From Salinibacterium sp. NG253 (GTDB lineage Bacteria > Actinomycetota > Actinomycetes > Actinomycetales > Microbacteriaceae), in the NCBI RefSeq assembly GCF_015864945.1, contig NZ_JADYWF010000001.1, positions 1,302,378-1,366,377 on the forward strand: a DNA stretch of 64,000 nucleotides, given 5' to 3'. The notes under the pieces are model-generated. The model ran no database searches, was not told the DNA's origin, and saw nothing but the letters and a program-made list of their open reading frames with translations. The position numbers were made by a program, and so were the translations under genes. Positions 8,497 through 17,898 of the stretch are shown here, piece by piece (position 1 is the stretch's first letter; every line of letters starts with the position of its first letter).

Positions 8497-9420
8497 ATGA
8501 CTGATGAGACACCGCACGGCTCGGCACCCGAAGAGGTACCGGCGAACGCTAGCGACAACACGGCCAACAACGACGGCCACGTTCCCGACGCACCGCCTGC
8601 CCCCGCAGCAGAAAACGCGCTACCGGCAACGACCGGCGCACCGCTGCCGCCTGCCCCGCCTCTGCCGCCCGTGCAACCTCTCGCCGCTGAAGCTGCCAAG
8701 TCGGGCCTGCCGGGCTGGGCTTGGGCTCTGATCATCGCCGGCGGACTATTTGTCATCGGGATGATTGTCACCGTTGTCGTAGTGGCCGTCGTCATCGTCG
8801 GTGCAGCGAATAAAGAAGATTGCAGCCTTCCCGGTAGCTGCGGGCAGGGCCTCCCGCCTATCACCGCCGAAGAACCGATCGAGGAACTAACGGAGCCCGC
8901 TAGCGGCGAGCGCATCACCCTCGACGGCAACGCCAACTTCGGTGAGCCGCCCGTCTGGGGCGTAACGCTGGACCCCGAGTGGGAGATCTTGGTTTTCGAC
9001 GAGGATGGCATCAATAGTTTGGGAGATCCCACCACCGGCTGCAACATCGTCACCTCCCAACGTCAGACTGCGGTGAGCACTCCCACCGGAGGCGATCTCG
9101 CAGCCTCCGAGGCAGCGATGCAGGAAGAAGTCGAGGCCCTCATAGTGAGCGGCGTTTCGATGCAAGAGCTGGATTCGGGCACAGTCGACATCGCAGTGGC
9201 GTCCGAGTCCAGCGGTGTCAGCATTGAATTCTTGACCTCGGTGCGGTACCAGGAATCTTCCGAAGGAGCTTCTCGAGTGTCTGAGCTTCTGGTGCGGGGT
9301 ATGCCAGCGTCGGGCAGCATCATGGCTGCGCTGGTTGTGTGCGAAACATCGGTCTACGAAGCTGGGGAGTCACCGTTCAACGACCTCATCAGTGGGCTCG
9401 CTGTGACGGCCGGTTACTAG
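8497..9420 (+). CDS. Proline-rich membrane-anchored protein, paralog 1
   Basis: About 307 aa, from an ATG with GAGAGG upstream; the GTG at 8473 is less likely. Residues 1-70 are Pro/Ala-rich and probably cytoplasmic. One transmembrane helix begins GLPGWAWALIIAGG near residue 70. The remaining 200 residues lie outside and contain the pattern NANFGEPPVWGVTLDPEWE. The next gene (9540-10421) has the same architecture and a matching sequence, so this is a tandem duplication. No enzymatic motif is seen. Function unknown, possibly an envelope sensor or accessory protein. Confidence 0.8.
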   Translation: MTDETPHGSAPEEVPANASDNTANNDGHVPDAPPAPAAENALPATTGAPLPPAPPLPPVQPLAAEAAKSGLPGWAWALIIAGGLFVIGMIVTVVVVAVVIVGAANKEDCSLPGSCGQGLPPITAEEPIEELTEPASGERITLDGNANFGEPPVWGVTLDPEWEILVFDEDGINSLGDPTTGCNIVTSQRQTAVSTPTGGDLAASEAAMQEEVEALIVSGVSMQELDSGTVDIAVASESSGVSIEFLTSVRYQESSEGASRVSELLVRGMPASGSIMAALVVCETSVYEAGESPFNDLISGLAVTAGY

Positions 9421-9539
9421 TCGTCCACACCCTGACCTGCGCCGCCGCAGTGCACAACTCTCGGGGCTCCTGATGGCGGTAGCTGCGCCCATCATTAGCG
9501 TTCCTTTGCGGGCACTCGCCTGCCGTGCGAAAGGGAACC

Positions 9540-10421
9540 ATGACCGAGAACGCCTCCACTTCTACAGAGCCACACAATTCTGAGCCGTTCAGCGCACGGT
9601 CTGGGCCGTCCGAAGCAGTGGGACCTCAGCCGTCTGACCCAGCGCCCGCAGAACACATCGATTCTGCGACGCCGGGGGCACCGCCCATCGCCCGACGCGG
9701 GCTCCCCGGATGGGCATGGGCTCTCATCATTGGGCTTCCGCTCCTGCTACTGGGAGCTGTCTGGGTGGGGCTCGTACTAGTAGGGCTGTTTTTTTCGGCC
9801 GCCTCGACATCCGCGGGCTGCGACGATGGCTACTGCGACTGGGGTGCGCCCGTTGAACCAACGTCCACGAGCAGCGACAGTCCGCTCGACGCGGCGGACC
9901 CAACAAACAGCGTCCCGCTCGCGGGAAACGCGGTATTTGATGGGCAACCGGTGTGGTCACTGACTCTCGAACCGACGTGGCAAGAACTTGATCTCGACCT
10001 GATCGGCCTCACCGTGTTTCACGACGATGCCACCGGGTGCGAACTGATCGCTTCGCAGAGCGTCGCGGCGCCCAATACCGAGAACGCTGGGGACGCCGTG
10101 CTCTCCGCCGATCTTCTCTCTCAGGAAATCAAAGCATTGACGGCCGGCAACTCTGAGGCTTTGGTGCTTAATGCCGGAGCAGCGACCGACATTCCAATCG
10201 GTGGCGCCGGAAGCGGGTCAACGATCGATTTCGCCTCAGCGACGATCAGTCAGAGAAACGCGGCTGATGTCGCCATGAGCACTGAAATTGTCGCGCGGTC
10301 TATGCCGGACTCTGACGTTGCACTCGTCGCAATGCTGACGTGCGAGACCGCAACGATCCCGACGTTCGGCGAGAAGTTCGACTTCTTCTCGACAGCGCTC
10401 GCGGTCGCAGTCGGCCCCTAG
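9540..10421 (+). CDS. Proline-rich membrane-anchored protein, paralog 2
   Basis: About 293 aa from an ATG preceded by AAAGGG. The order of parts is the same as in the gene before it: a disordered acidic and Pro-rich N-terminus, a single helix beginning GLPGWAWALIIGLPLLLLG, and an external domain starting GNAVFDGQPVWSLTLEPTWQELD. The two external domains align throughout, including TGC near the middle and a late CET cysteine, which may form a disulfide. The genes are 119 bp apart. The role is unknown. Confidence 0.8.
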   Translation: MTENASTSTEPHNSEPFSARSGPSEAVGPQPSDPAPAEHIDSATPGAPPIARRGLPGWAWALIIGLPLLLLGAVWVGLVLVGLFFSAASTSAGCDDGYCDWGAPVEPTSTSSDSPLDAADPTNSVPLAGNAVFDGQPVWSLTLEPTWQELDLDLIGLTVFHDDATGCELIASQSVAAPNTENAGDAVLSADLLSQEIKALTAGNSEALVLNAGAATDIPIGGAGSGSTIDFASATISQRNAADVAMSTEIVARSMPDSDVALVAMLTCETATIPTFGEKFDFFSTALAVAVGP

Positions 10422-10444
10422 CCGCGGCGCGTAGGCTTTGGGTC

Positions 10445-11068
10445 ATGCAGATCGATTCCTCCGCAGTGCTCTGGTCGGCCCCCGAACGTGAACGGGCCGG
10501 TCGTCCGCTCATCGTGTTGTTGCACGGGTATGGGTCTCACGAGGGAGATCTGTTCGCATTGGCACCCGCGCTGCCGCTCGGCCCCGTGATCGCCTCGCTG
10601 CGAGCGCCGCTCCCCGAGAGTGGTGGGTTCTCGTGGTTCCCCATCGACCTCAGCGGTGGCGGGCTCCCCCAGGTTTCTGGCGTGGATGACGCTGCCAACG
10701 CCGTGCTCGAATGGCTCGATGCCCAGCAGTACACGAGTGTGAGCCTCCTCGGTTTCTCGCAAGGGGCGGCCATGTCGCTCCAACTATTGCGGCTCGCCCC
10801 GGAACGCTTCAGCTGTGCCGTCGCACTCTCCGGGTTCGTGGCCAGTGCCGAGCACCCCGGAGATGCGAAGCTCGCGAGCATCCGCCCGCCCGTGTTTTGG
10901 GGCCGTGGCACTGATGACCCCGTTATTCCGACGGCGGCAATCGAGCGCACCGAGGACTGGCTTGTTGACCACACGCGTGCCGAAACCCGGATTTATGAGG
11001 GACTCGCGCACGCAATCTCGACCGATGAGCTCAACGACTTCGTGAGCTTTCTGCACACGCACGCGTAA
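10445..11068 (+). CDS. Alpha/beta hydrolase, carboxylesterase/phospholipase family
   Basis: A 207-aa enzyme of the small acyl-protein-thioesterase/carboxylesterase family. LLHGYGSHEGD forms the oxyanion-hole loop near residue 22. GFSQGAAMS holds the nucleophile Ser. The acid is probably the Asp of GTDDPVIP, and GLAHAIS carries the catalytic His near the C-terminus. The substrate is unknown; carboxyl esters or lysophospholipids are typical. The start is 24 bp past the previous stop. It is followed, 142 bp later, by lhr. Confidence 0.9.
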   Translation: MQIDSSAVLWSAPERERAGRPLIVLLHGYGSHEGDLFALAPALPLGPVIASLRAPLPESGGFSWFPIDLSGGGLPQVSGVDDAANAVLEWLDAQQYTSVSLLGFSQGAAMSLQLLRLAPERFSCAVALSGFVASAEHPGDAKLASIRPPVFWGRGTDDPVIPTAAIERTEDWLVDHTRAETRIYEGLAHAISTDELNDFVSFLHTHA

Positions 11069-11210
11069 CGAGTTGGAGCCAAGACCGAGCCTGTGGTGCG
11101 GTCTTAGTGAGCACGCACGCGTATCGGGTCGGAGCACCCGCCTCGCACCCGCTGCACGCCTTCGGCGAAATCCGTAGGGCACTGTCAGGGGTTACGACGA
11201 AGATAGAACA

Positions 11211-14200
11211 ATGAGCGATGTGCTCGGCAAATTTTCGCCCGCCACCCGAGAGTGGTTCCAGGGCGCGTTCGATGCTGCCACCCCGGCCCAACTCGGCGCC
11301 TGGGATGCTGTCTCCTCTGGGGCTAATGCGCTCGTCGTTGCCCCCACCGGTTCCGGTAAAACGCTCGCCGCTTTCCTGTGGGCGATCGACCAGCTCGCTT
11401 CGAGCCCTCCCCCGGCGAACCCCAAGCAGCGCACGCGCGTGCTCTACATCTCTCCGCTGAAGGCTCTCGGCGTTGACGTCGAACGCAACCTTCGCGCACC
11501 ACTCGTCGGCGTCACGCAAACCGCTCGGCGGCTCGGGCTCGGCGAGACCGACATCACCGTGGGCGTGCGCTCGGGAGACACCACCGCGCAAGACCGCCGG
11601 CTGCTCGCGCGGCTTCCTCCCGACATCCTCATCACGACCCCCGAGTCGCTGTACCTGATGCTTACCTCGGCGGCGCGCGAGACCCTCAAAAACGTCGACA
11701 CCGTCATCATCGACGAAGTGCACGCCGTCGCCGCCACCAAGCGCGGCGCCCACCTTGCGCTCTCTCTCGAGCGGCTGGATGCCCTGCTCGCGAAACCCGT
11801 GCAGCGCATCGGCCTCTCCGCCACCGTGCGACCGATCGAAGAAGTAGCTCGGTTCTTGGGCGGACGCGCCCCCGTCACGATCGTGCACCCGCCCTCGGCG
11901 AAGACCTTTGAGTTGAGCGTCGTTGTTCCCGTTCCCGACATGACCATCCCCGGCACCGTGGCCTCCGCGCGCGGCAAAGCCAGCGGCGGCGATGGCAGCG
12001 ACGACGAGGCGACTCCGGAATCGGCAGCATCCCTCTGGCCGCACGTTGAAGAGCGCATTGTCGATGCGATTCTTGAGCACCGCTCCACCATCGTTTTTGC
12101 TAACTCGCGGCGGTTGGCCGAACGGTTGACCGCCCGTCTCAACGAGATCTATGACGAACGGCTCAGCGACGGCACCACCGGTGGTGACGGTGCCGGGGCT
12201 GGCGCTGGCGCTGGCGCTGGCGCTGGCGCTGGGGCTGGGGCTGGGGCTGGTGCTGGAACTGGAACTGGCGAAGGCGCAAACAGCGGAGCCGGTAATGCCG
12301 CCGCCGTTCTCGAGCGTTCCCAAGCCAGTGCGGATGCCGCAGCCTACGCCGCCCCGCAGCAGCCGTGGAAGCCGCCCGCCCAGATGATGGCGCAAGGTGG
12401 ATCCACCATGGGTGCCGCTCCGCTGCTGGCCCGCGCGCACCACGGCTCCGTCAGCAAAGATCAGCGCGCGATCATCGAAGACGACCTCAAAACAGGAGTG
12501 CTGCGCTGCGTTGTTGCGACGAGCTCGCTCGAGCTCGGCATCGACATGGGTGCCGTCGACCTTGTCATTCAGGTCGAGTCGCCGCCGTCGGTCGCGAGTG
12601 GGCTGCAGCGCATTGGGCGAGCCGGGCATCAGGTCGGGGAAATCTCTAAAGGAGTGCTGTTTCCGAAGCACCGCACCGACCTCATCCACACGTCTGTCGC
12701 CGTTGAGCGGATGCGCAGTGGGCAGATCGAAGCCCTCTCGGTTCCGACAAATCCGCTTGATGTGCTCGCGCAGCAGACCGTCGCCGCCGTGGCGCTCGAC
12801 GAAATCGACATCGAAGAGTGGTTCGACACCGTGCGCCGCAGCGCGCCGTTCTCGACCCTGCCGCGCAGCGCTTTCGACGCGACCCTCGACCTACTGAGCG
12901 GCCTCTACCCGAGCGACGAATTCTCTGAGCTGCGTCCCCGCGTCGTGTGGGATCGCGTGGCCGGCACCCTCAGCGGTCGCCCCGGGGCGCAACGCCTCGC
13001 CGTCACCTCGGGCGGCACCATCCCCGACCGCGGCCTCTTCGGCGTCTTCATGATCGGCGGCGAAGCGGGAGCTCCCGGCCGTCGCGTCGGTGAACTCGAC
13101 GAAGAGATGGTGTACGAATCGCGCGTCGGCGACGTATTCGCCCTCGGCACCACGAGCTGGCGCATCGAAGACATCACCCACGACCAAGTGCTCGTCTCCC
13201 CCGCCTTCGGCCAGCCCGGCCGCGTTCCGTTCTGGAAGGGCGATGGCCTCGGCCGCCCGGCAGAGCTGGGCGAAGCCATCGGGGCGTTCACTAAAGAAAT
13301 TGCTACGGCATCCGCTGACGATGCACGCGCTCGGGCCGAGTCGATCGGGCTCGATGAGCACGCCGTCACCAACCTGATCGCCCTCGTGACCGAGCAAAAA
13401 GCATCCACCGGTCACGTGCCGAGCGACACCACGCTCGTCGTCGAACGGTTCCGGGATGAGCTGGGCGACTGGCGTGTGATCCTGCATTCCCCGTACGGCA
13501 TGCCCGTGCACGCGCCCTGGGCGTTGGCGATTACGGCGCGCATCCGCGAACAGCTGGGCGTGGATGGCGCAGCCATGGCCGGTGACGATGGCATCGTCGT
13601 GCGCATCCCCGACACCGATGCCGCGCCGCCCGGTGCCGACCTCTTTGTGTTCGACGCTGACGAGCTCGAACAGATCGTCACGGAAGAAGTGGGCGGCTCC
13701 GCGTTGTTCGCCGCGCGCTTTAGGGAGTGCGCCGCTCGCGCCCTGCTGCTGCCGCGCCGCGACCCCGGCAAGCGTTCGCCGCTGTGGCAGCAGCGCCAGC
13801 GGGCCTCGCAACTATTGGATGTGGCGCGCAAGTACCCGAGCTTTCCCATCGTGCTCGAGACTGTGCGCGAAGTGCTGCAAGACGTGTACGACCTGCCGGC
13901 GCTCACGGCGCTGACGAAGCGCATCGCCAGCCGCGGCATCCGCGTGATGGAGACCGAGACGGATGTGCCGTCGCCGTTCGCGCGCAGCCTGTTGTTCGGT
14001 TATATGGCCGCTTTCGTATACGAGGGGGATTCGCCGCTCGCCGAGCGTCGAGCCGCCGCGCTCTCGCTCGACCCGGCGCTGCTCGCCGAGCTTCTTGGCC
14101 GTGCCGAGCTACGCGAACTGCTCGACCCCGACGTGATCGCCCAGACCGAGAACGAGCTGCAGCGGCTGGTGCCAGAACGTCATGCTCGGGATGCCGAGGG

Positions 14201-16115
14201 CATCGTAGATCTGCTGCGCGTGCTTGGTCCGCAGACCGTCGCTGAGATCGAGGCCCGCTCGCTCGTGACAGGTGCAGCCCTCGCCACCGACCTCGCTGGC
14301 CTCGCGAAAGCGAACCGCGTACTCGAAGTGACCATCGCCGGCGAACGCCGCTGGGCCGGCATCGAAGACTCCGCGCGACTGCGCGATGCGCTCGGAGTTC
14401 CCCTGCCCATAGGCGTGCCCGCCGCGTTCATCGAGCCCGTCGACGATCCGGTCGGCGACCTCGTGAGTCGCTACGCCCGCACCCACGGACCCTTCACCCT
14501 GGCGGATGCTGCAGCCCGCTTCGGTCTCGGAACAGCCGTCGTCCAGGACACCCTGCGTCGCCTCGCGGCCGACCGTCGTGTTGTCGATGGCGAGTTTCGC
14601 CCCGGCGCGAGCGGCACCGAGTGGTGCTCGGTGGATGTGCTGCGTCGCCTGCGCAGTCGCTCACTTGCGGCACTGCGGCAAGAGGTCGAGCCGGTGTCCC
14701 ACGCGACGCTTGGTCGGTTCCTGCCCGCCTGGCAACACGTGTCCGCTGCCGGTGACTCACTGCGCGGAATTGATGGCTTGGCCCAAGTGATCGACCAACT
14801 TGCTGGGTACTCAGCCCCGGCATCCGCGTGGGAAAACTTCATTCTGGGTTCGCGCGTGCGCGACTATTCGCCCGCGTGGCTCGATGAGCTGACGACGTCG
14901 GGCGAAGTGGTGTGGGCCGGGCAGGGTGCGCTGGCGGGCAGCGATGGCTGGATCAGTTTGCACCCCGCGGCGACCGCAGCGCTGACGCTGCCCGAGCCTG
15001 ATCGGGATGGGCTGAGCGAGCTGCAGCAGAACATTCTGGACGCGCTGGCGGGTGGCGGTGCGTTCTTCTTTAGGCAACTCTCGAATCAGGTGGGCAGCAC
15101 GGATGACAAGGTGCTGCTGAAGGAACTGTGGGATTTGGTGTGGCGGTCGCTCATCACGAACGACAGTTTTGCGCCCCTGCGCGCGCATCTCGGAGGCACG
15201 GTGCGGGCCACTCGGGCACCGCGTCCGGCACGGGCTCGCGCCTATCGCGGTCGTGTGTCGACGGTCGCGCAGGCGGGGCCGCCGAGTGCGTCCGGCCGGT
15301 GGGCACTGCTCGAAACTGCTGAGGGCGAGACGACGGTGCGCGCCAAGTCGACCGCCGAGTTGATGCTCGAACGGCACGCTGTCGTCACACGCGGTGCGGT
15401 CGTGAGCGAGGGCATCCGTGGTGGATTCGCCCTGACGTACCGCGTGCTGAGCGGCTTCGAAGAGACCGGTCGTGCCCGCCGCGGTTACTTCATCGAGGGG
15501 CTCGGTGCCGCCCAGTTTGCGACCGGAGCCACCGTCGATCGCCTTCGTGGATTCACTCGGGATCCGGATGCTGCGCCCCAACTTCTGGCGATCACTCTCG
15601 CCGCGACCGACCCCGCCAACCCCTACGGGGCTGCTCTCGGGTGGCCGGGGCTGGGTGGCGAGGATGCTGGGGCTGAGAGTAGTGACGCTGGAGTCGGTGC
15701 TGCTGGTGCTGCTGGTGCGGCCGCTGCTGCTGGCGCTCGGGCTGCTGGCGACGACGACTCGGACGCGTGGGCTGCAACGTCGGCATCGGCATCTGCTGCC
15801 GCATCCGCAAAGCCCGCCGCTGACTCCCCCAAGAAGCACCGCCCCGGCCGTAAGGCAGGTGCGATCGTTGTGATGGTCGATGGGCATCTTGCGCTCTATC
15901 TGGAGCGTGGCGGCAAGTCGCTGCTCGCGTTCGACCTCGAACCCGCCGTTGTGGATGCCGCGACCCGCTCGCTCACGAGCACCCTGCGCGGAACGCTGCC
16001 AAAACTCCGCATCGAGAAGGTCAACGGTGATTTCGCCGTCGGCACCCCGGTGGGTAAGGCGCTCGTGGAGGCCGGATTTGTCGCAACGCCGCAGGGGTTG
16101 AGGTTGCGTGCCTGA
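11211..16115 (+). CDS. lhr: Lhr-type ATP-dependent DNA helicase
   Basis: A 1634-aa SF2 helicase, slightly longer than the roughly 1500 aa usual for actinobacterial Lhr. Walker A APTGSGKT is at 44-51, DEVH near 168, GLSATVRP follows, and motif VI is LQRIGRAGH. The winged-helix and large C-terminal Lhr-CTD follow. The protein moves 3' to 5' on ssDNA and unwinds RNA-DNA hybrids; mycobacterial lhr is induced by DNA damage. Two low-complexity inserts lengthen it: a Gly-Ala run at about 325-357, encoded by hexanucleotide repeats, and an Ala-rich stretch near 1482-1540. The stop overlaps nei by 8 bp, indicating coupling. Confidence 0.96.
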   Translation: MSDVLGKFSPATREWFQGAFDAATPAQLGAWDAVSSGANALVVAPTGSGKTLAAFLWAIDQLASSPPPANPKQRTRVLYISPLKALGVDVERNLRAPLVGVTQTARRLGLGETDITVGVRSGDTTAQDRRLLARLPPDILITTPESLYLMLTSAARETLKNVDTVIIDEVHAVAATKRGAHLALSLERLDALLAKPVQRIGLSATVRPIEEVARFLGGRAPVTIVHPPSAKTFELSVVVPVPDMTIPGTVASARGKASGGDGSDDEATPESAASLWPHVEERIVDAILEHRSTIVFANSRRLAERLTARLNEIYDERLSDGTTGGDGAGAGAGAGAGAGAGAGAGAGAGTGTGEGANSGAGNAAAVLERSQASADAAAYAAPQQPWKPPAQMMAQGGSTMGAAPLLARAHHGSVSKDQRAIIEDDLKTGVLRCVVATSSLELGIDMGAVDLVIQVESPPSVASGLQRIGRAGHQVGEISKGVLFPKHRTDLIHTSVAVERMRSGQIEALSVPTNPLDVLAQQTVAAVALDEIDIEEWFDTVRRSAPFSTLPRSAFDATLDLLSGLYPSDEFSELRPRVVWDRVAGTLSGRPGAQRLAVTSGGTIPDRGLFGVFMIGGEAGAPGRRVGELDEEMVYESRVGDVFALGTTSWRIEDITHDQVLVSPAFGQPGRVPFWKGDGLGRPAELGEAIGAFTKEIATASADDARARAESIGLDEHAVTNLIALVTEQKASTGHVPSDTTLVVERFRDELGDWRVILHSPYGMPVHAPWALAITARIREQLGVDGAAMAGDDGIVVRIPDTDAAPPGADLFVFDADELEQIVTEEVGGSALFAARFRECAARALLLPRRDPGKRSPLWQQRQRASQLLDVARKYPSFPIVLETVREVLQDVYDLPALTALTKRIASRGIRVMETETDVPSPFARSLLFGYMAAFVYEGDSPLAERRAAALSLDPALLAELLGRAELRELLDPDVIAQTENELQRLVPERHARDAEGIVDLLRVLGPQTVAEIEARSLVTGAALATDLAGLAKANRVLEVTIAGERRWAGIEDSARLRDALGVPLPIGVPAAFIEPVDDPVGDLVSRYARTHGPFTLADAAARFGLGTAVVQDTLRRLAADRRVVDGEFRPGASGTEWCSVDVLRRLRSRSLAALRQEVEPVSHATLGRFLPAWQHVSAAGDSLRGIDGLAQVIDQLAGYSAPASAWENFILGSRVRDYSPAWLDELTTSGEVVWAGQGALAGSDGWISLHPAATAALTLPEPDRDGLSELQQNILDALAGGGAFFFRQLSNQVGSTDDKVLLKELWDLVWRSLITNDSFAPLRAHLGGTVRATRAPRPARARAYRGRVSTVAQAGPPSASGRWALLETAEGETTVRAKSTAELMLERHAVVTRGAVVSEGIRGGFALTYRVLSGFEETGRARRGYFIEGLGAAQFATGATVDRLRGFTRDPDAAPQLLAITLAATDPANPYGAALGWPGLGGEDAGAESSDAGVGAAGAAGAAAAAGARAAGDDDSDAWAATSASASAAASAKPAADSPKKHRPGRKAGAIVVMVDGHLALYLERGGKSLLAFDLEPAVVDAATRSLTSTLRGTLPKLRIEKVNGDFAVGTPVGKALVEAGFVATPQGLRLRA
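12196..12276 (+). repeat. Hexanucleotide GCTGGC/GCTGGG repeat inside lhr
   Basis: About a dozen near-identical 6-bp units encode an uninterrupted Gly-Ala run in the helicase. Because the unit is a multiple of three, gain or loss changes the linker length without shifting the frame. The insert falls between the two RecA-like lobes' core motifs, upstream of the segment RAHHGSVSK. Confidence 0.85.
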
Positions 16116-16965
16116 GGGTGATTCCGTCTACAAGGCGGCAGCGAAACTACGGGCGGCGCTCGACCACCAAGTGCTCACCCGCACCGATTTTCGGGTACCC
16201 GCGTTTGCGACGCTCGACCTCAGCGGCCAGACCGTCACGAGCGTGGTACCGCGCGGCAAGCACCTGCTGATTCGCGTCGCCGAGGGCACCGACGCCGCCA
16301 CGGTCGACGCCGCTGCCACCGCCACTGCCACCGCCACCCCCGCGGGTGACCCGGGCTCGGGCCTCACCATCCACAGCCACCTCAAGATGGAGGGCGTCTG
16401 GCAGATTTACGGCGCCGGCGAACGATGGCGCAAGCCGTCCTACTTGGCTCGCGGAGTGCTGAGCACGGCAACGAAGACCGCGGTAGGTTTCGAACTGGGG
16501 CTGCTCGAAGTGGTGCCCACGGCATCCGAAGACAGCATTGTGGGTCACCTGGGCCCTGACCTTCTCGGGCCTGATTGGGATGCCGAACTCGCGTTGGCGA
16601 ACCTGCTGTCTGACCCAGCGCGGCCGGTTGCGCTCGCGCTACTCGATCAGCGGAACCTCGCCGGTCTCGGCAACGTTTTCGCGAACGAGTTGAGCTTTCT
16701 GCGCGGTGTTCGCCCGCACACCCCCATCGGCGAGATCGCCGACCCGAAGCGCCTCGTCGCGCTCGCATTCAAGGCGATCATGGTGAACAAGGACCGCCCG
16801 ATCCGCAATCTCACGGGCCTGCCGCGCGGCAAACCCCGCTACTGGGTGCACGGGCGGCGCGGGGAGCCGTGCCTGCGGTGCGGCACCCGCATCGAGTCAG
16901 ACCAGCTCGGCACCGGCCCCACCGACACCCGCTACATGTGGTGGTGCCCGAGCTGCCAGAAGTGA
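16108..16965 (+). CDS. nei: Fpg/Nei-family DNA glycosylase (endonuclease VIII-like)
   Basis: A 285-aa enzyme starting at a GTG inside the end of lhr. After removal of Met the N-terminal Pro of PEGDSVY is the predicted catalytic amine, followed by the Glu; GDSV rather than ELPEVE marks the Nei rather than the Fpg branch. The helix-two-turn-helix includes NLAGLGNVFANE. The C-terminal zinc finger is CLRCG-n-CPSC (residues about 251-284). It removes oxidised pyrimidines and nicks the abasic site. A run of Ala-Thr near residues 60-75 is an unusual insert. Association with Lhr as an operon partner is common in actinobacteria. Confidence 0.92.
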   Translation: MPEGDSVYKAAAKLRAALDHQVLTRTDFRVPAFATLDLSGQTVTSVVPRGKHLLIRVAEGTDAATVDAAATATATATPAGDPGSGLTIHSHLKMEGVWQIYGAGERWRKPSYLARGVLSTATKTAVGFELGLLEVVPTASEDSIVGHLGPDLLGPDWDAELALANLLSDPARPVALALLDQRNLAGLGNVFANELSFLRGVRPHTPIGEIADPKRLVALAFKAIMVNKDRPIRNLTGLPRGKPRYWVHGRRGEPCLRCGTRIESDQLGTGPTDTRYMWWCPSCQK

Positions 16966-17059
16966 CGCGAAGTCCATCCGGTTACAAGAGAGATACAAGA
17001 ATGAGATTTAGAGCTTTTAGCTCCACGTCTCGTGCATAGAGAAGGCCACTATCTCGCGA

Positions 17060-17758
17060 TCATCTGTTCGACCAAAATCCAAAGAGCACGCCGCTCCCCA
17101 AAAACATGGCGCCGATAAGCACGAGCATAACGAATCCAGCAGCTATCACGGAGGTTCGCTCGGACCCTAAAGTTAGAAGTGCGGTTTTCAGCTCCGTGCG
17201 GGTCGCCCGTCTGTGTATTAGCCAAGCCCTAATGACCGCTTCACGTTCGCTCCCGATGCGTCCAACGTCAATCACGGCCCGGATGGTCCATATAAGAACG
17301 ATCATGGCGAGCCAGATCGAGACAATAGATGCTGCGAAAATGAACAACGGAGTCAGGTCTCCGCTTGGCGTGGAAACTAACGCGCCAAGAAGCGCACCGA
17401 CCAGCGAGCCTGAAACCAATAGCAGCACACCCGCAGAGCCTCGGCCCATGAAGTTCAACCACGACCAGAGTAAAGAGTCGCGGTTCACCAATGGTTTATA
17501 GGTAGCTGCGGCGCCGAGAGATATCAGGGAGACAAAAACGAAAATTATCGCGGGAAGCGAAGTAATCCACAGAACCGTGACGCCAATTCCGCTCTTTTCG
17601 TTTACCAAGAGTGTCCAATAGACTCCGAGCCCAATAAGCGCTGGGACGCCGAAAGAGAGCATCGCAGTTTTATACGCCCGCGTTTCCCGACTTCGCGTCA
17701 CTGACTCGCCCTCCCCTGCGCTAGTGGGCCCTGGGCCAGCCGAAACAATGTCGCTCAT
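17060..17758 (-). CDS. Multi-pass membrane protein, possible partner of 17899-19044
   Basis: A 232-aa protein with a charged N-terminus of about 30 residues. Hydrophobic segments lie at roughly 33-53, 58-84, 107-130, 135-162 and 205-228, which gives about five transmembrane helices. Between the last two is a cytoplasmic-looking basic stretch (AWLIHRRATRTELK). No known domain is recognised. The ATG has AAGGA 7 nt upstream, in a leader almost identical to that of the upstream gene. Composition is noticeably less GC-rich than the flanking lhr and nei genes. It may be the membrane component of a two-gene accessory system, but that is inference. Confidence 0.7.
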   Translation of the reverse strand: MSDIVSAGPGPTSAGEGESVTRSRETRAYKTAMLSFGVPALIGLGVYWTLLVNEKSGIGVTVLWITSLPAIIFVFVSLISLGAAATYKPLVNRDSLLWSWLNFMGRGSAGVLLLVSGSLVGALLGALVSTPSGDLTPLFIFAASIVSIWLAMIVLIWTIRAVIDVGRIGSEREAVIRAWLIHRRATRTELKTALLTLGSERTSVIAAGFVMLVLIGAMFLGSGVLFGFWSNR

Positions 17759-17898
17759 GAAAGTTCCTTAAATTTGGTGGCGTCCGGGGTCTAGGAGAAC
17801 GTAATCGCGGTGAAGCCGACTACGTCGGATTCATTTCGCCCGACCGGACGGCAAAATCCTTCAAGTAAAATTCTTCGCCGAAGCTTCTCGAGGTCGAT

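Noticed and set aside
12196-12276. Hexanucleotide repeat in lhr as a phase-variable frameshift switch
   Set aside because: The unit is a multiple of three, so length change keeps the frame.
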